Assembly (NCBI RefSeq): GCF_038007305.1
Contig: NZ_JBBOWV010000001.1
Coordinates: 1,602,501-1,666,500, forward strand
Direction: 5' to 3'
Origin: Solibacillus sp. FSL W7-1436
GTDB taxonomy: Bacteria > Bacillota > Bacilli > Bacillales_A > Planococcaceae
DNA: 64,000 nucleotides
The notes below the pieces were generated by a model. The model ran no database searches. It was not told the DNA's origin and was given only the letters and a program-made list of their open reading frames with translations. Positions 1-10,625 of this stretch are shown here, piece by piece. Within the stretch, counting starts at the first letter, position 1. Every line of letters starts with the position of its first letter. The translations under genes were made by a program, and so were the position numbers.

Positions 1-2673
<2,673 letters not shown>

Positions 2674-2757
2674 ATTTTATTGCACAAATTCAATGAACCG
2701 TTTATCCAGTTTTGAAAGAATGAAAATTCTTTTACATAGGCTTTTTAAAGCCCACTA

Positions 2758-2877
2758 TAGTGAAGTGATGATGGCAAAGAGGTCACACCCGTTCCCATAC
2801 CGAACACGGAAGTTAAGCTCTTTAGCGCCGATGGTAGTTGGGGGCTTCCCCCTGTGAGAGTAGGACGTCGCTTCGCT
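2758..2877 (+). rRNA. 5S ribosomal RNA
   Basis: About 120 nt with the conserved core CCGAACACGGAAGTTAAGC and terminal stems that pair (AGTGAAGTGAT with GTCGCTTCGCT, allowing G-U pairs). It lies 85 nt after the 23S gene and just before the tRNA cluster, the usual Bacillales 23S-5S-tRNA order. Ends are set by the terminal helix and may be off by a few bases. Confidence 0.93.
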
Positions 2878-2885
2878 AGAATATT

Positions 2886-2961
2886 GGAGGATTAGCTCAG
2901 CTGGGAGAGCACCTGCCTTACAAGCAGGGGGTCGGCGGTTCGAGCCCGTCATCCTCCACCA
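2886..2961 (+). tRNA. tRNA-Val (TAC)
   Basis: Cloverleaf with a seven-base acceptor stem starting GGAGGAT, D-loop AGCTCAGCTGGGAGAGC, anticodon loop CTTACAA (TAC at 2919-2921), T-loop GGTTCGAGCC, and encoded CCA. First of 14 tRNAs in the post-5S cluster. Confidence 0.96.
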
Positions 2962-2970
2962 TTTCTAAGT

Positions 2971-3046
<76 letters not shown>

Positions 3047-3052
3047 TTTAGA

Positions 3053-3128
3053 GAGCCATTAGCTCAGTTGGTAGAGCATCTGACTTTTAATCAGAGGGTC
3101 GAAGGTTCGAGTCCTTCATGGCTCACCA
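3053..3128 (+). tRNA. tRNA-Lys (TTT)
   Basis: Acceptor GAGCCAT pairs with ATGGCTC. Anticodon loop CTTTTAA gives TTT. CCA is encoded. Confidence 0.96.
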
Positions 3129-3178
3129 GTTTTATAAAATTATACATACTGTCAGATATAAAAGATCTTAAGCATTTT

Positions 3179-3253
3179 GCGGAAGTAGTTCAGTGGTAGA
3201 ACACCACCTTGCCAAGGTGGGGGTCGCGAGTTCGAACCTCGTCTTCCGCTCCA
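3179..3253 (+). tRNA. tRNA-Gly (GCC)
   Basis: Acceptor GCGGAAG pairs with CTTCCGC. Anticodon loop TTGCCAA gives GCC. CCA is encoded. It follows a 50-nt AT-rich spacer after tRNA-Lys. Confidence 0.96.
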
Positions 3254-3257
3254 AAAT

Positions 3258-3346
3258 GCCGGGGTGGCGGAACTGGCAGACGCACAGGACTTAAAATCCT
3301 GCGGTGAGTGATCACCGTGCCGGTTCGATTCCGGCCCTCGGCACCA
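3258..3346 (+). tRNA. tRNA-Leu (TAA)
   Basis: Class II tRNA of 89 nt with a long variable arm (GGTGAGTGATCACC). Anticodon stem CAGGA/TCCTG closes loop CTTAAAA (TAA). CCA is encoded. Confidence 0.96.
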
Positions 3347-3373
3347 TTTTATAATTCTTATCTCTAATAATGC

Positions 3374-3450
<77 letters not shown>

Positions 3451-3474
3451 TAATATATTTTTTACTGACATATT

Positions 3475-3551
3475 CGGAATGTAGCTCAGCTTGGTAGAGC
3501 ACTTGGTTTGGGACCAAGGGGTCGTAGGTTCGAATCCTGTCATTCCGACCA
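3475..3551 (+). tRNA. tRNA-Pro (TGG)
   Basis: Acceptor CGGAATG pairs with CATTCCG. Anticodon stem CTTGG/CCAAG closes loop TTTGGGA (TGG). CCA is encoded. Confidence 0.96.
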
Positions 3552-3557
3552 TTTTAT

Positions 3558-3633
3558 GGGGCCTTAGCTCAGCTGGGAGAGCGCCTGCCTTGCACGCAGG
3601 AGGTCAGCGGTTCGATCCCGCTAGGCTCCACCA
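3558..3633 (+). tRNA. tRNA-Ala (TGC)
   Basis: Acceptor GGGGCCT pairs with AGGCTCC through G-U pairs. Anticodon loop CTTGCAC gives TGC. CCA is encoded. Confidence 0.96.
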
Positions 3634-3652
3634 TTTATATTTTATTCCCTTT

Positions 3653-3745
3653 GGAGGTATACCCAAGTCTGGCTGAAGGGATCGGTCTTGAAAACCGACA
3701 GGCGGGTAACACCGCGCGGGGGTTCGAATCCCTCTACCTCCTCCA
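3653..3745 (+). tRNA. tRNA-Ser (TGA)
   Basis: Class II tRNA of 93 nt with a long variable arm. Acceptor GGAGGTA pairs with TACCTCC. Anticodon loop CTTGAAA gives TGA. Confidence 0.95.
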
Positions 3746-3771
3746 TTTTTAATATTTTTACTTCAGATGTT

Positions 3772-3847
3772 GGTCCCGTGGTGTAGCGGTTAACATGCCT
3801 GCCTGTCACGCAGGAGATCGCCGGTTCGATCCCGGTCGGGACCGCCA
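3772..3847 (+). tRNA. tRNA-Asp (GTC)
   Basis: Acceptor GGTCCCG pairs with CGGGACC. Anticodon loop CTGTCAC gives GTC. CCA is encoded. Confidence 0.96.
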
Positions 3848-3857
3848 TTTTTTTTAT

Positions 3858-3933
3858 GGGTTTGTAGCTCAGTTGGTAGAGCATTAGATTGAAGCTCTAA
3901 GTGTCGGCGGTTCGATTCCGTCCAAACCCACCA
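3858..3933 (+). tRNA. tRNA-Phe (GAA)
   Basis: Acceptor GGGTTTG pairs with CAAACCC. Anticodon stem TTAGA/TCTAA closes loop TTGAAGC (GAA). CCA is encoded. Confidence 0.95.
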
Positions 3934-3939
3934 TACTAT

Positions 3940-4016
<77 letters not shown>

Positions 4017-4025
4017 TAGTATTAT

Positions 4026-4101
4026 TCCGAAGTAGCTCAGTTGGTAGAGCATCCGGCTGTTAACCGGCAGGTCGCAGGTTCGAGTCCTGCCTTCGGAGCC
4101 A
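4026..4101 (+). tRNA. tRNA-Asn (GTT)
   Basis: Acceptor TCCGAAG pairs with CTTCGGA. Anticodon loop CTGTTAA gives GTT. CCA is encoded; the next tRNA starts only two bases later. Confidence 0.96.
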
Positions 4102-4103
4102 TT

Positions 4104-4175
4104 GGCCCGTTGGTCAAGTGGTTAAGACACCGCCCTTTCACGGCGGTAACACGGGTTCGAATCCCGTACGGGTCA
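4104..4175 (+). tRNA. tRNA-Glu (TTC), no encoded CCA
   Basis: Acceptor GGCCCGT pairs with ACGGGTC. Anticodon stem CCGCC/GGCGG closes loop CTTTCAC (TTC). Unlike the other 13 tRNAs of the cluster, the discriminator A is followed by TAT rather than CCA, so CCA must be added by nucleotidyltransferase. Confidence 0.94.
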
Positions 4176-4189
4176 TATACACTTGAATG

Positions 4190-4223
4190 AAAAGACATTG
4201 CAAAATTTGCAATGTCTTTTTTG
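4190..4223 (+). terminator. Terminator of the rRNA-tRNA operon
   Basis: A long hairpin, AAGACATTGCAAA pairing with TTTGCAATGTCTT, is followed at once by TTTTTTG. It sits 15 nt after the last tRNA and closes the stable-RNA operon. Confidence 0.9.
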
Positions 4224-4357
4224 TTTTGTAATAATGTAAATCTCCACTGTTTGAAGAATGAACAGTAAGGTATTATTAAGATACAATAGAAGGGCTGTCT
4301 GGAATCAATTTCGAGGCATGCCCTTTCTGCATATAAACAGTGGGAGCAGGTGGAAAA

Positions 4358-5353
4358 GTGAATGCAATAAAAACAGGTAATAAAGCAGTTTACCCGATTA
4401 TTTTTCCTTCTGATTATAGTGGATTGGGGAGTATAAACTGTTATGTCTACCAAAATGGAGAAGACTATACCTTAATAGATGCGGGTATTGAAGGTGGTGA
4501 ATTTGAGCAATTCTTCTATCAGAAATTGAAGGAATATAAAATTGAAATTAACCAAATTACCCGTATTATTTTAACGCACTTTCATAATGATCATATCGGG
4601 GTAGTAAATCAAGTTACGAATGAATATCCGGTTCCAGTCTATGCCAGTAAAATCGCCATTCCCCGTCTGAAATGTGAAGATGATTATTTAATGCAGAAGC
4701 TTAATTTTTACTATAGGTTGTATGAGCAATACGGCGTACTGGAATTTGCCCGTGAACGAATGGCAAAAATGGAGCATACATTTCACAATAAAGAAAATGT
4801 AATGATCTATCCGCCAATTCTGCAACTGGAAGACGGACAGGAAATCGGTGGATTACATGTAGTTGCGGCTCCAGGGCATTCACCGGATTCGATCTGTTTG
4901 TTTGATGCGGAAACAGGCTGGTTATTTGCGGGGGACTTTTTGTTGGCCACGGGTATGACAAATGCTTTAATTGACCATGACGATTCAGGAAATATAACGA
5001 ACCCGATCAGCCAATATATAGACTCAATTGATAAAATGAAAACTCACAATGTACGCACCGTGTTTGCAGGACATAAAGAGATTTATGAAAACTTGAATGA
5101 TGTGATGGAGAAAAGCTTAAGTAAAATAGAATACAAGCTGCAAAAGGTTGTATCCAAAATTAGTGAAGGACATCATACTGCGAAACAATTAGGAGAAGTA
5201 ATCTATGGTGTCCGCTTTGCGAAGTATTTTACATTTTTAATCTCTGACATTATCGGATTAACGCTCCTTGCAGAACAGCGCGGTTTGATTATACGTGAGT
5301 TACGGGGCGGTGAGTGGTATTTTACGGTGACAAAATTGATTGAAAACAAATGA
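4358..5353 (+). CDS. MBL-fold metallo-hydrolase
   Basis: A 331-residue metallo-beta-lactamase-fold protein, probably a cytoplasmic zinc hydrolase of unknown substrate. The metal signature HFHNDH lies at residues 74-79. It is followed by a GHS histidine near 174, a GDF aspartate near 193 and a final AGH histidine near 245, which completes the binuclear site. About 90 further C-terminal residues look like the helical/winged-helix tail seen in many Bacillus MBL proteins. I chose the GTG at 4358 because AGGTGG precedes it by about 5 bases. An in-frame GTG at 4340 would add six residues but has no ribosome binding site. Monocistronic, with its own terminator. Confidence 0.85.
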   Translation: MNAIKTGNKAVYPIIFPSDYSGLGSINCYVYQNGEDYTLIDAGIEGGEFEQFFYQKLKEYKIEINQITRIILTHFHNDHIGVVNQVTNEYPVPVYASKIAIPRLKCEDDYLMQKLNFYYRLYEQYGVLEFARERMAKMEHTFHNKENVMIYPPILQLEDGQEIGGLHVVAAPGHSPDSICLFDAETGWLFAGDFLLATGMTNALIDHDDSGNITNPISQYIDSIDKMKTHNVRTVFAGHKEIYENLNDVMEKSLSKIEYKLQKVVSKISEGHHTAKQLGEVIYGVRFAKYFTFLISDIIGLTLLAEQRGLIIRELRGGEWYFTVTKLIENK

Positions 5354-5387
5354 AACAGCTGCCCGGGGGAGGTAGCTGTTTTTTTTA
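5354..5387 (+). terminator. Intrinsic terminator after MBL hydrolase
   Basis: AACAGCT pairs with AGCTGTT, extended by GCC/GGT, and a run of eight T follows. Confidence 0.88.
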
Positions 5388-5576
5388 TGGATCAGCATTT
5401 CCAACTCATATAAAGTACTATCAATAAGCTTCAAAGATCATTTTAAATATTTATTATCAAATTTGGAGAGAGTGGGGCAAGTTTTCATTAACATGGCTCA
5501 ATTAATATTCTAAAATTTGGGATATGAACCGATATAATAAGTACGCTTTATAAAAAGAGAATAGGTAGTGATACAT

Positions 5577-7529
5577 ATGAATAAATCAAAGTTACTGCTG
5601 GCTGCTTTGGTCGCAATCCCAGTAAGTATTGGTATGGTGGGGGAAGCAAAGGCGGAGCAAACCGAAACGTTGGGGGATTCTCTCGCAACACCTGTAGATA
5701 TTAACAAAGCGATAGAAGGTTTAAATCCAAGGTCGACTAAATCAGAACTGGAAAAAGTGAAGGAAGCTTATAACAATCTTTCGCAAGGGTTGCGCCAACA
5801 AATTAGCAACTACGGCAAAGTGGAAGTGCTTTTGGAAGATTTGACGAAAAAAGAAGCGGAAATCGCCAATCAGATCGCTGCAGAAGAGGTCATCGAAATG
5901 ATTCAAACTTTCAATGACGAGGCAACGGCTTCTGAGATTAGTGCAGCCCGAAAAGCCTATGATGCATTGAATAGCGAGGCGAAAAAGCTAATTCCGAAAC
6001 AAGTAGTGCCAAACCTGGAATACTTCGAGAGCCGTTTAGCTGTGCAAAAGGTGCAAGCTGAAAAAGAAGCGAAAGTAGTAATGGATCGCATTAAACGAAT
6101 CGATAAAACGAAGTACACCGAAACTCAAATCAAAAGTATTCGGCTTGCGTACAATACACTAAGTGACCTTGCAAAATCATTTGTAACAAACCTCAATACT
6201 TTAATTGACGGTGAGAATTATATTATTTATCAAAATACGGTAGTGAAGCAGGCTAAGCTTGATGCCAACGCATTTGATATTTACATGAACGATATTAGCC
6301 ACAGCTCGACGATACAGGAAATTGCGAGAGCCCGTTCGCTTTACAATAATTTATCGTCTGAAGCGAAAAGATATGTAACAGTGTTGGAAAAGCTTGTCCG
6401 TCTTGAAACTATGTGGAGAAATCCGCAATATATTATGCTTGTGTACATGTATTATCCCGATTATATTCATGAAATAAAGCCAGGCGGGATAGTCATTGAA
6501 AAGCCGACATACGACCCGCTTTACATTCCGGATGATTCCGCAATTACAGTGGGACCAGCGATTCCAAAAACGGCAAACTGGTCACAATATGAAACGATGA
6601 CTTACCAAAATGGACGCTATACAACTAAGATTACCGCTTCTCAGGTGAAAAATCTTGCAGACCGGAATATGCTTCTAAAAGCAGGGGATATTGAAATCGT
6701 TATTCCTACGTCGGAAATTCAGGGCTCTGCAGCTACTGTTGGCGTGTCTGTAAATGTGACGAATAATCAGCTGCACATTCAATTTACAGAAGGAACTCAT
6801 GCAAAAACATTTGAAAGTACAGTAGAAGTTCATATTCCGGTTTCTAAATTAAAGGCGAATACTTCACAAGTAATTCAGCGTGTTACATCAACAGGCACTT
6901 CGCCGGCGTCATTTAAAGTGGATGGCTTAAAATTCATTATCCGCACAGCGACAAGTGGTTCATTTAAAGCGGCGAACAGCCGCGTTATTTATACGGATAT
7001 TCCAAATAATGACCAGGGACATGCAATTCGGGAACTGACAAAGCGAGACATTCTATTTAATCCGAAAAACCGACTAGTTCAAAGCTATAAACAAGTAAGC
7101 AAGCTCGATGCAGCGGTGATGATTGCATCGGCACTTGATCTATCAAGTGACACTAAATCAAAATATTTGGATATAGCTAATGCGCAGCAGTTAAAACTGG
7201 TTCAAGGTTTATTGGAAGCAGGTATCATGAGCGGAGCCACATCGAGCCGTTTTGCACCTAATGCCACAGTGACAAAGCAAGAAGCCGCCATCATTATTGC
7301 CAACATGTACCGCTATTTAGATCAGGATTTGGCGAAAGTATATAATGAATTAAACTTCAGCTATCCCGATATAGCAAACCTGACATTGGAAGCACGTCAA
7401 AGCATTGCAATTTTAGAGCTGTTTGGGGTTGTTGATGGGGAAGGTTCATTTAATCCTGAGAAAACTTTATTGCGCGGCGAGTTTGCCAAACTTATTTACG
7501 ATGCATTAGTAGCAATCGACTATCTATAA
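5577..7529 (+). CDS. SLH-domain cell-surface protein with helical repeats
   Basis: A 650-residue exported protein. The N-terminus has a signal peptide with probable cleavage after AKA (about residue 27). Residues about 45-270 hold four divergent repeats of roughly 50 residues with the pattern A(R/K)xxYxxLSxxAK, like FIVAR/GA-type three-helix modules. A middle beta-rich region (about 310-460) follows. The C-terminus (about 469-650) contains three SLH-like modules beginning near YTDI, KYLDI and SYPDI, the usual anchor to pyruvylated secondary wall polymer. ATG 5577 follows GGTAG by about 9 bases. An upstream in-frame GTG (5568) would add three residues. Likely role: S-layer-associated surface protein; ligand unknown. 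Confidence 0.85.
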   Translation: MNKSKLLLAALVAIPVSIGMVGEAKAEQTETLGDSLATPVDINKAIEGLNPRSTKSELEKVKEAYNNLSQGLRQQISNYGKVEVLLEDLTKKEAEIANQIAAEEVIEMIQTFNDEATASEISAARKAYDALNSEAKKLIPKQVVPNLEYFESRLAVQKVQAEKEAKVVMDRIKRIDKTKYTETQIKSIRLAYNTLSDLAKSFVTNLNTLIDGENYIIYQNTVVKQAKLDANAFDIYMNDISHSSTIQEIARARSLYNNLSSEAKRYVTVLEKLVRLETMWRNPQYIMLVYMYYPDYIHEIKPGGIVIEKPTYDPLYIPDDSAITVGPAIPKTANWSQYETMTYQNGRYTTKITASQVKNLADRNMLLKAGDIEIVIPTSEIQGSAATVGVSVNVTNNQLHIQFTEGTHAKTFESTVEVHIPVSKLKANTSQVIQRVTSTGTSPASFKVDGLKFIIRTATSGSFKAANSRVIYTDIPNNDQGHAIRELTKRDILFNPKNRLVQSYKQVSKLDAAVMIASALDLSSDTKSKYLDIANAQQLKLVQGLLEAGIMSGATSSRFAPNATVTKQEAAIIIANMYRYLDQDLAKVYNELNFSYPDIANLTLEARQSIAILELFGVVDGEGSFNPEKTLLRGEFAKLIYDALVAIDYL

Positions 7530-7534
7530 ACTTT

Positions 7535-7573
7535 TAAACCTATGATTTCTATCCGGAAATCATAGGTTTTTAA
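7535..7573 (+). terminator. Intrinsic terminator after SLH protein
   Basis: AAACCTATGATTTC pairs with GAAATCATAGGTTT, and a T-run follows. Confidence 0.9.
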
Positions 7574-7684
7574 GAGAAAAATCGCTATGCTGAAACGGAA
7601 AAAACTGTCGGATCCTCTGACAATTCCTTTACAAATGCGCTATAATTAACAACTACAGCACACATGCACAAAAGGAGTTTTCGC

Positions 7685-8614
7685 ATGGTCTATTTATCGA
7701 TGATTTTCTTCAAAATTGTTGCACCGATTTTAGTTTTGCTTATTATAGGTGCCTTTTTACAGCGCAAGTTTCAGTTTAATCTTAAGGCATTATCGCATCT
7801 CATTACATACTGTTTCATGCCGGCAGCGGTGTTTATCAATATTTATGAAACCTCCATTGAAATGAGTGTCCTCGGCCAAATTACGATTTTCATTATTCTG
7901 TTTATCGGTGCGCAAATGCTGTTAAGTCAGCTGCTCACAAAGTTGTTGAAACTTGATAAAAAGGAAGCGGCAGTTTTTAAAAACAGTGTTGTCCTTATAA
8001 ACTCCGGTAACTACGGGATCCCGGTTGCACAAATGATTTTTGCGACCCAGCCGATCGGGGTAGCGATTCAAGTTATTCTTGTTATTTTTCAAAATATGAC
8101 GACGTATACATATGGCTTGTATAATTTAATCTCATCAACAAAATCAGGAATAGCGATTGTACGGGACTTTCTGAAAATGCCGATCGTTCATGCGCTCATT
8201 ATTGGCGCTGCATTGAATTACTTTCACGTCCCGATTCCGGAAACATTCAGTATTCCGCTTGAGCATATTGCAGACGGATTTGTGGCGGTTGCCCTTATTA
8301 CATTGGGGGCACAGCTTTCTACAATCGAAATGCGCTCGATGTTCAATAAAACAATTTTTGTCAGCTGCTTTACACGATTAATAGTCGGCCCGGCTACAGC
8401 ACTTCTAATTATTTTTGCGCTGGGCCTGGACGGGGTAGTCGCACAGTCGCTATTTATCGCAAGTGCATTCCCGACATCAAGAAACAGTTCCAGCTTGGCG
8501 CTCGAGTATGATATTGAATCGGCTACAGCAGCCCAGACAGTACTGTTTTCTACGATTATCAGCTGTTTAACAGTGACGTTTGTTATTTATTTATCGACAA
8601 TTTTATTTGTATAG
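7685..8614 (+). CDS. AEC-family permease
   Basis: A 309-residue integral membrane protein with about ten hydrophobic segments in two halves, typical of the auxin efflux carrier/malate permease family (YfdV/MleP-like). The N-terminal half carries the conserved NSGNYGIP motif in a broken helix. The C-terminal half has the related ASAFPTSRNSS segment. Substrate not predictable. The start is ATG 7685, preceded by AAAAGGAG. An in-frame ATG at 7664 would place that ribosome binding site inside the gene and is rejected. Monocistronic. Confidence 0.85.
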   Translation: MVYLSMIFFKIVAPILVLLIIGAFLQRKFQFNLKALSHLITYCFMPAAVFINIYETSIEMSVLGQITIFIILFIGAQMLLSQLLTKLLKLDKKEAAVFKNSVVLINSGNYGIPVAQMIFATQPIGVAIQVILVIFQNMTTYTYGLYNLISSTKSGIAIVRDFLKMPIVHALIIGAALNYFHVPIPETFSIPLEHIADGFVAVALITLGAQLSTIEMRSMFNKTIFVSCFTRLIVGPATALLIIFALGLDGVVAQSLFIASAFPTSRNSSSLALEYDIESATAAQTVLFSTIISCLTVTFVIYLSTILFV

Positions 8615-8618
8615 AAAA

Positions 8619-8662
8619 AGGCTGCAGCAAAAGTAGAATAAACTTTTGCTGCAGCCTTTTTA
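8619..8662 (+). terminator. Intrinsic terminator after AEC permease
   Basis: AAAAGGCTGCAGCAAAAG pairs with CTTTTGCTGCAGCCTTTT across a short loop, then T residues. The stem is very stable. Confidence 0.92.
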
Positions 8663-8665
8663 CAT

Positions 8666-8703
8666 ATAAAAACCGCAAGTATCCCCTCAGATACTTGCGG
8701 TTG
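8666..8703 (-). terminator. Likely terminator for catalase (minus strand)
   Basis: AACCGCAAGTATC pairs with GATACTTGCGGTT. On the minus strand the hairpin is followed by TTTTTAT. It lies about 115 bp beyond the catalase stop codon and is convergent with the AEC permease terminator. Confidence 0.75.
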
Positions 8704-8817
8704 TAAGCGATTATAGTTGGATATCAATAACGTTTACGTAATCTAGTAAACACTAAATTAATGAAAAGCTAGTGAATTTAACAATTTGAGCAAGAAGCTA
8801 AATTCATAAAGTACATC

Positions 8818-10308
8818 TTAGTACATACTTACTGTACTAGCGTATGGATTTGAAAGGTCCATACCATCTAATGAAAGACCCATTGCCTTCGCTACACCTT
8901 CACCATATGCTGGATCAGCTAAGTAGCAGTGTAAAATGTGACGACGTTTGATGAATTCTTCAACACCGTCCATTTCAGCAGCAGTTGTTTCGAATAAACG
9001 TTGTTGCTGTTCTGGTGTTTGAAGACGGAATAATTTACCTGGTTGCTCGAAGTAGTTGTTGTCATCTTCACGGAAGTCGTAGATGTCAGCTGGACCATCA
9101 AGAGCTAATGCAGGATCTTTATATTGTGTTTGACCTTGTAATGCACCATAGCTATTTGGATAGTAAGTAATAGCTGCACCACGGTTTCCGTCAGCACGGC
9201 CTTGACCATCACGGTGATATACCATGAATGGGCATTTTGGTGTGTTTACAGGAATTTGGTGGTGGTTAACGCCTAAACGGTAACGAGTTGCATCTTGGTA
9301 AGCGAATAAACGCGCTTGTAACATACGGTCTGGTGAGAATGAAATACCAGGTACAACGTTTGATGGAGCGAATGCAGCTTGCTCAACATCAGCGAAGTAG
9401 TTTTCAGGGTTGCGGTTTAATTCGAATTCCCCAACTTCAATTAGCGGGTACTCAGACTTGTACCAAACTTTTGTTAAGTCGAACGGGTTGTCTTTAGAGT
9501 TACGAGCTTGCTCCTCAGTCATCACTTGGATGTACATTTTCCATTTCGGGAAATCGCCTTTTTCGATTGACTCGAATAGGTCACGTTGTGAAGATTCACG
9601 GTCTTTTCCGATAATTTCAGCAGCTTCTGCACCTGTTAAGTTTTCGATACCTTGTTGAGAACGGAAATGGAATTTCACGTATACGCGTTCGCCGGCTTCG
9701 TTGATCATTGAGTAAGTATGAGAACCGAATCCGTGCATTTTGCGGTAGCCGTTTGGAATACCACGGTCAGACATTACGATTGTTACTTGGTGTAATGCTT
9801 CAGGTAATGAAGTCCAGAAATCCCAGTTCGAGTTACCGTTGTGCATGTTTGTTTTTGGATCACGCTTAACAACGTGGTTTAAATCCGGGAAGTGTAATGG
9901 ATCACGGAAGAAGAATACAGGTGTGTTGTTACCAACCATATCCCAGTTACCTTCTTCAGTATAGAATTTTAATGCGAAACCGCGAATGTCACGCTCTGCA
10001 TCAGCCGCACCGCGCTCACCTGCTACAGTTGAGAAACGTGCGAACATTTCTGTTTTCTTCCCAACTTCAGAGAAGATTTTTGCTTTTGAATATTTTGTGA
10101 TGTCATGAGTTACAGTAAATGTACCAAATGCACCTGAACCTTTTGCGTGCATACGACGCTCAGGAATTACTTCACGGTTAAAGTTTGCTAATTTCTCAAT
10201 TAGAAATACATCTTGTAATAAAATCGGACCACGACGACCAGCTGTTTGTGCATCGTCGTTTGATACTACCGGAGCACCAGTAATAGTTGTTAAACGTTCG
10301 TTTGTCAT
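8818..10308 (-). CDS. katA: Heme catalase
   Basis: A 496-residue monofunctional heme catalase that dismutates hydrogen peroxide in the cytoplasm. The distal histidine is H54 in [12 protein letters not shown]. The distal asparagine is in GNNTPVFF (about N127). The proximal heme-ligand tyrosine is Y337 in [14 protein letters not shown]. The length fits the small-subunit clade of Bacillus vegetative catalases. ATG at 10308 is preceded by a strong AGGAGG. A PerR-like box lies about 80 bp upstream, so peroxide induction is likely. Divergent from the SLC13-type permease. Confidence 0.96.
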   Translation of the reverse strand: MTNERLTTITGAPVVSNDDAQTAGRRGPILLQDVFLIEKLANFNREVIPERRMHAKGSGAFGTFTVTHDITKYSKAKIFSEVGKKTEMFARFSTVAGERGAADAERDIRGFALKFYTEEGNWDMVGNNTPVFFFRDPLHFPDLNHVVKRDPKTNMHNGNSNWDFWTSLPEALHQVTIVMSDRGIPNGYRKMHGFGSHTYSMINEAGERVYVKFHFRSQQGIENLTGAEAAEIIGKDRESSQRDLFESIEKGDFPKWKMYIQVMTEEQARNSKDNPFDLTKVWYKSEYPLIEVGEFELNRNPENYFADVEQAAFAPSNVVPGISFSPDRMLQARLFAYQDATRYRLGVNHHQIPVNTPKCPFMVYHRDGQGRADGNRGAAITYYPNSYGALQGQTQYKDPALALDGPADIYDFREDDNNYFEQPGKLFRLQTPEQQQRLFETTAAEMDGVEEFIKRRHILHCYLADPAYGEGVAKAMGLSLDGMDLSNPYASTVSMY

Positions 10309-10625
10309 ATGTAGTTCCTCCTAAAATTTTTTGAAAAACTCTTCATAAATAATATAACAAATCTAAATCATAATTTCTACTAGATTATAATAATTCTTTT
10401 TAAGGAATCTTTATATTAAAGAAGTGGTTATTAAAAATAGACAGTAAAGAATATTCTAACAATATTCTTTTCTAGTAAATTATACCTTTTTCTAGCTGGA
10501 AAAGGTAACCATTGCTCCGCATTTTTGACTAATAATAGCGTTTTATTTATTAATCGACAAATACAGAGAGTTCTTCTATTATTTCCTATATAATAGAGGC
10601 GACTACCATACGAAGGGACATTGTT
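10309..10625. other. Divergent intergenic region katA/SLC13 permease
   Basis: A 317-bp AT-rich gap between divergent genes. Besides the PerR-like box it holds a perfect inverted repeat (AAAGAATATT and AATATTCTTT, 5-base loop, 10447-10471) and a second one (TACCTTTT/AAAAGGTA, about 10482-10506). A TATAAT at 10589-10594 and a TTGACT at 10525-10530 are possible promoter elements for the permease but are not correctly spaced with each other. No coding region seen. Confidence 0.5.
10385..10399 (-). promoter_or_regulatory. Putative PerR box upstream of catalase
   Basis: TTATAATAATTCTTT matches the PerR consensus TTATAATNATTATAA at 12 of 15 positions. It is about 77 bp upstream of the catalase start. 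On the minus strand a TATATT-type -10 lies closer to the gene (about 10340), with a poor TAGAAA -35 17 bp before it, so the box would sit just upstream of the promoter. Confidence 0.55.

Noticed and set aside
8985..10100. Plus-strand ORFs opposite catalase
   Set aside because: Shadows of the strongly supported katA gene, without ribosome binding sites.
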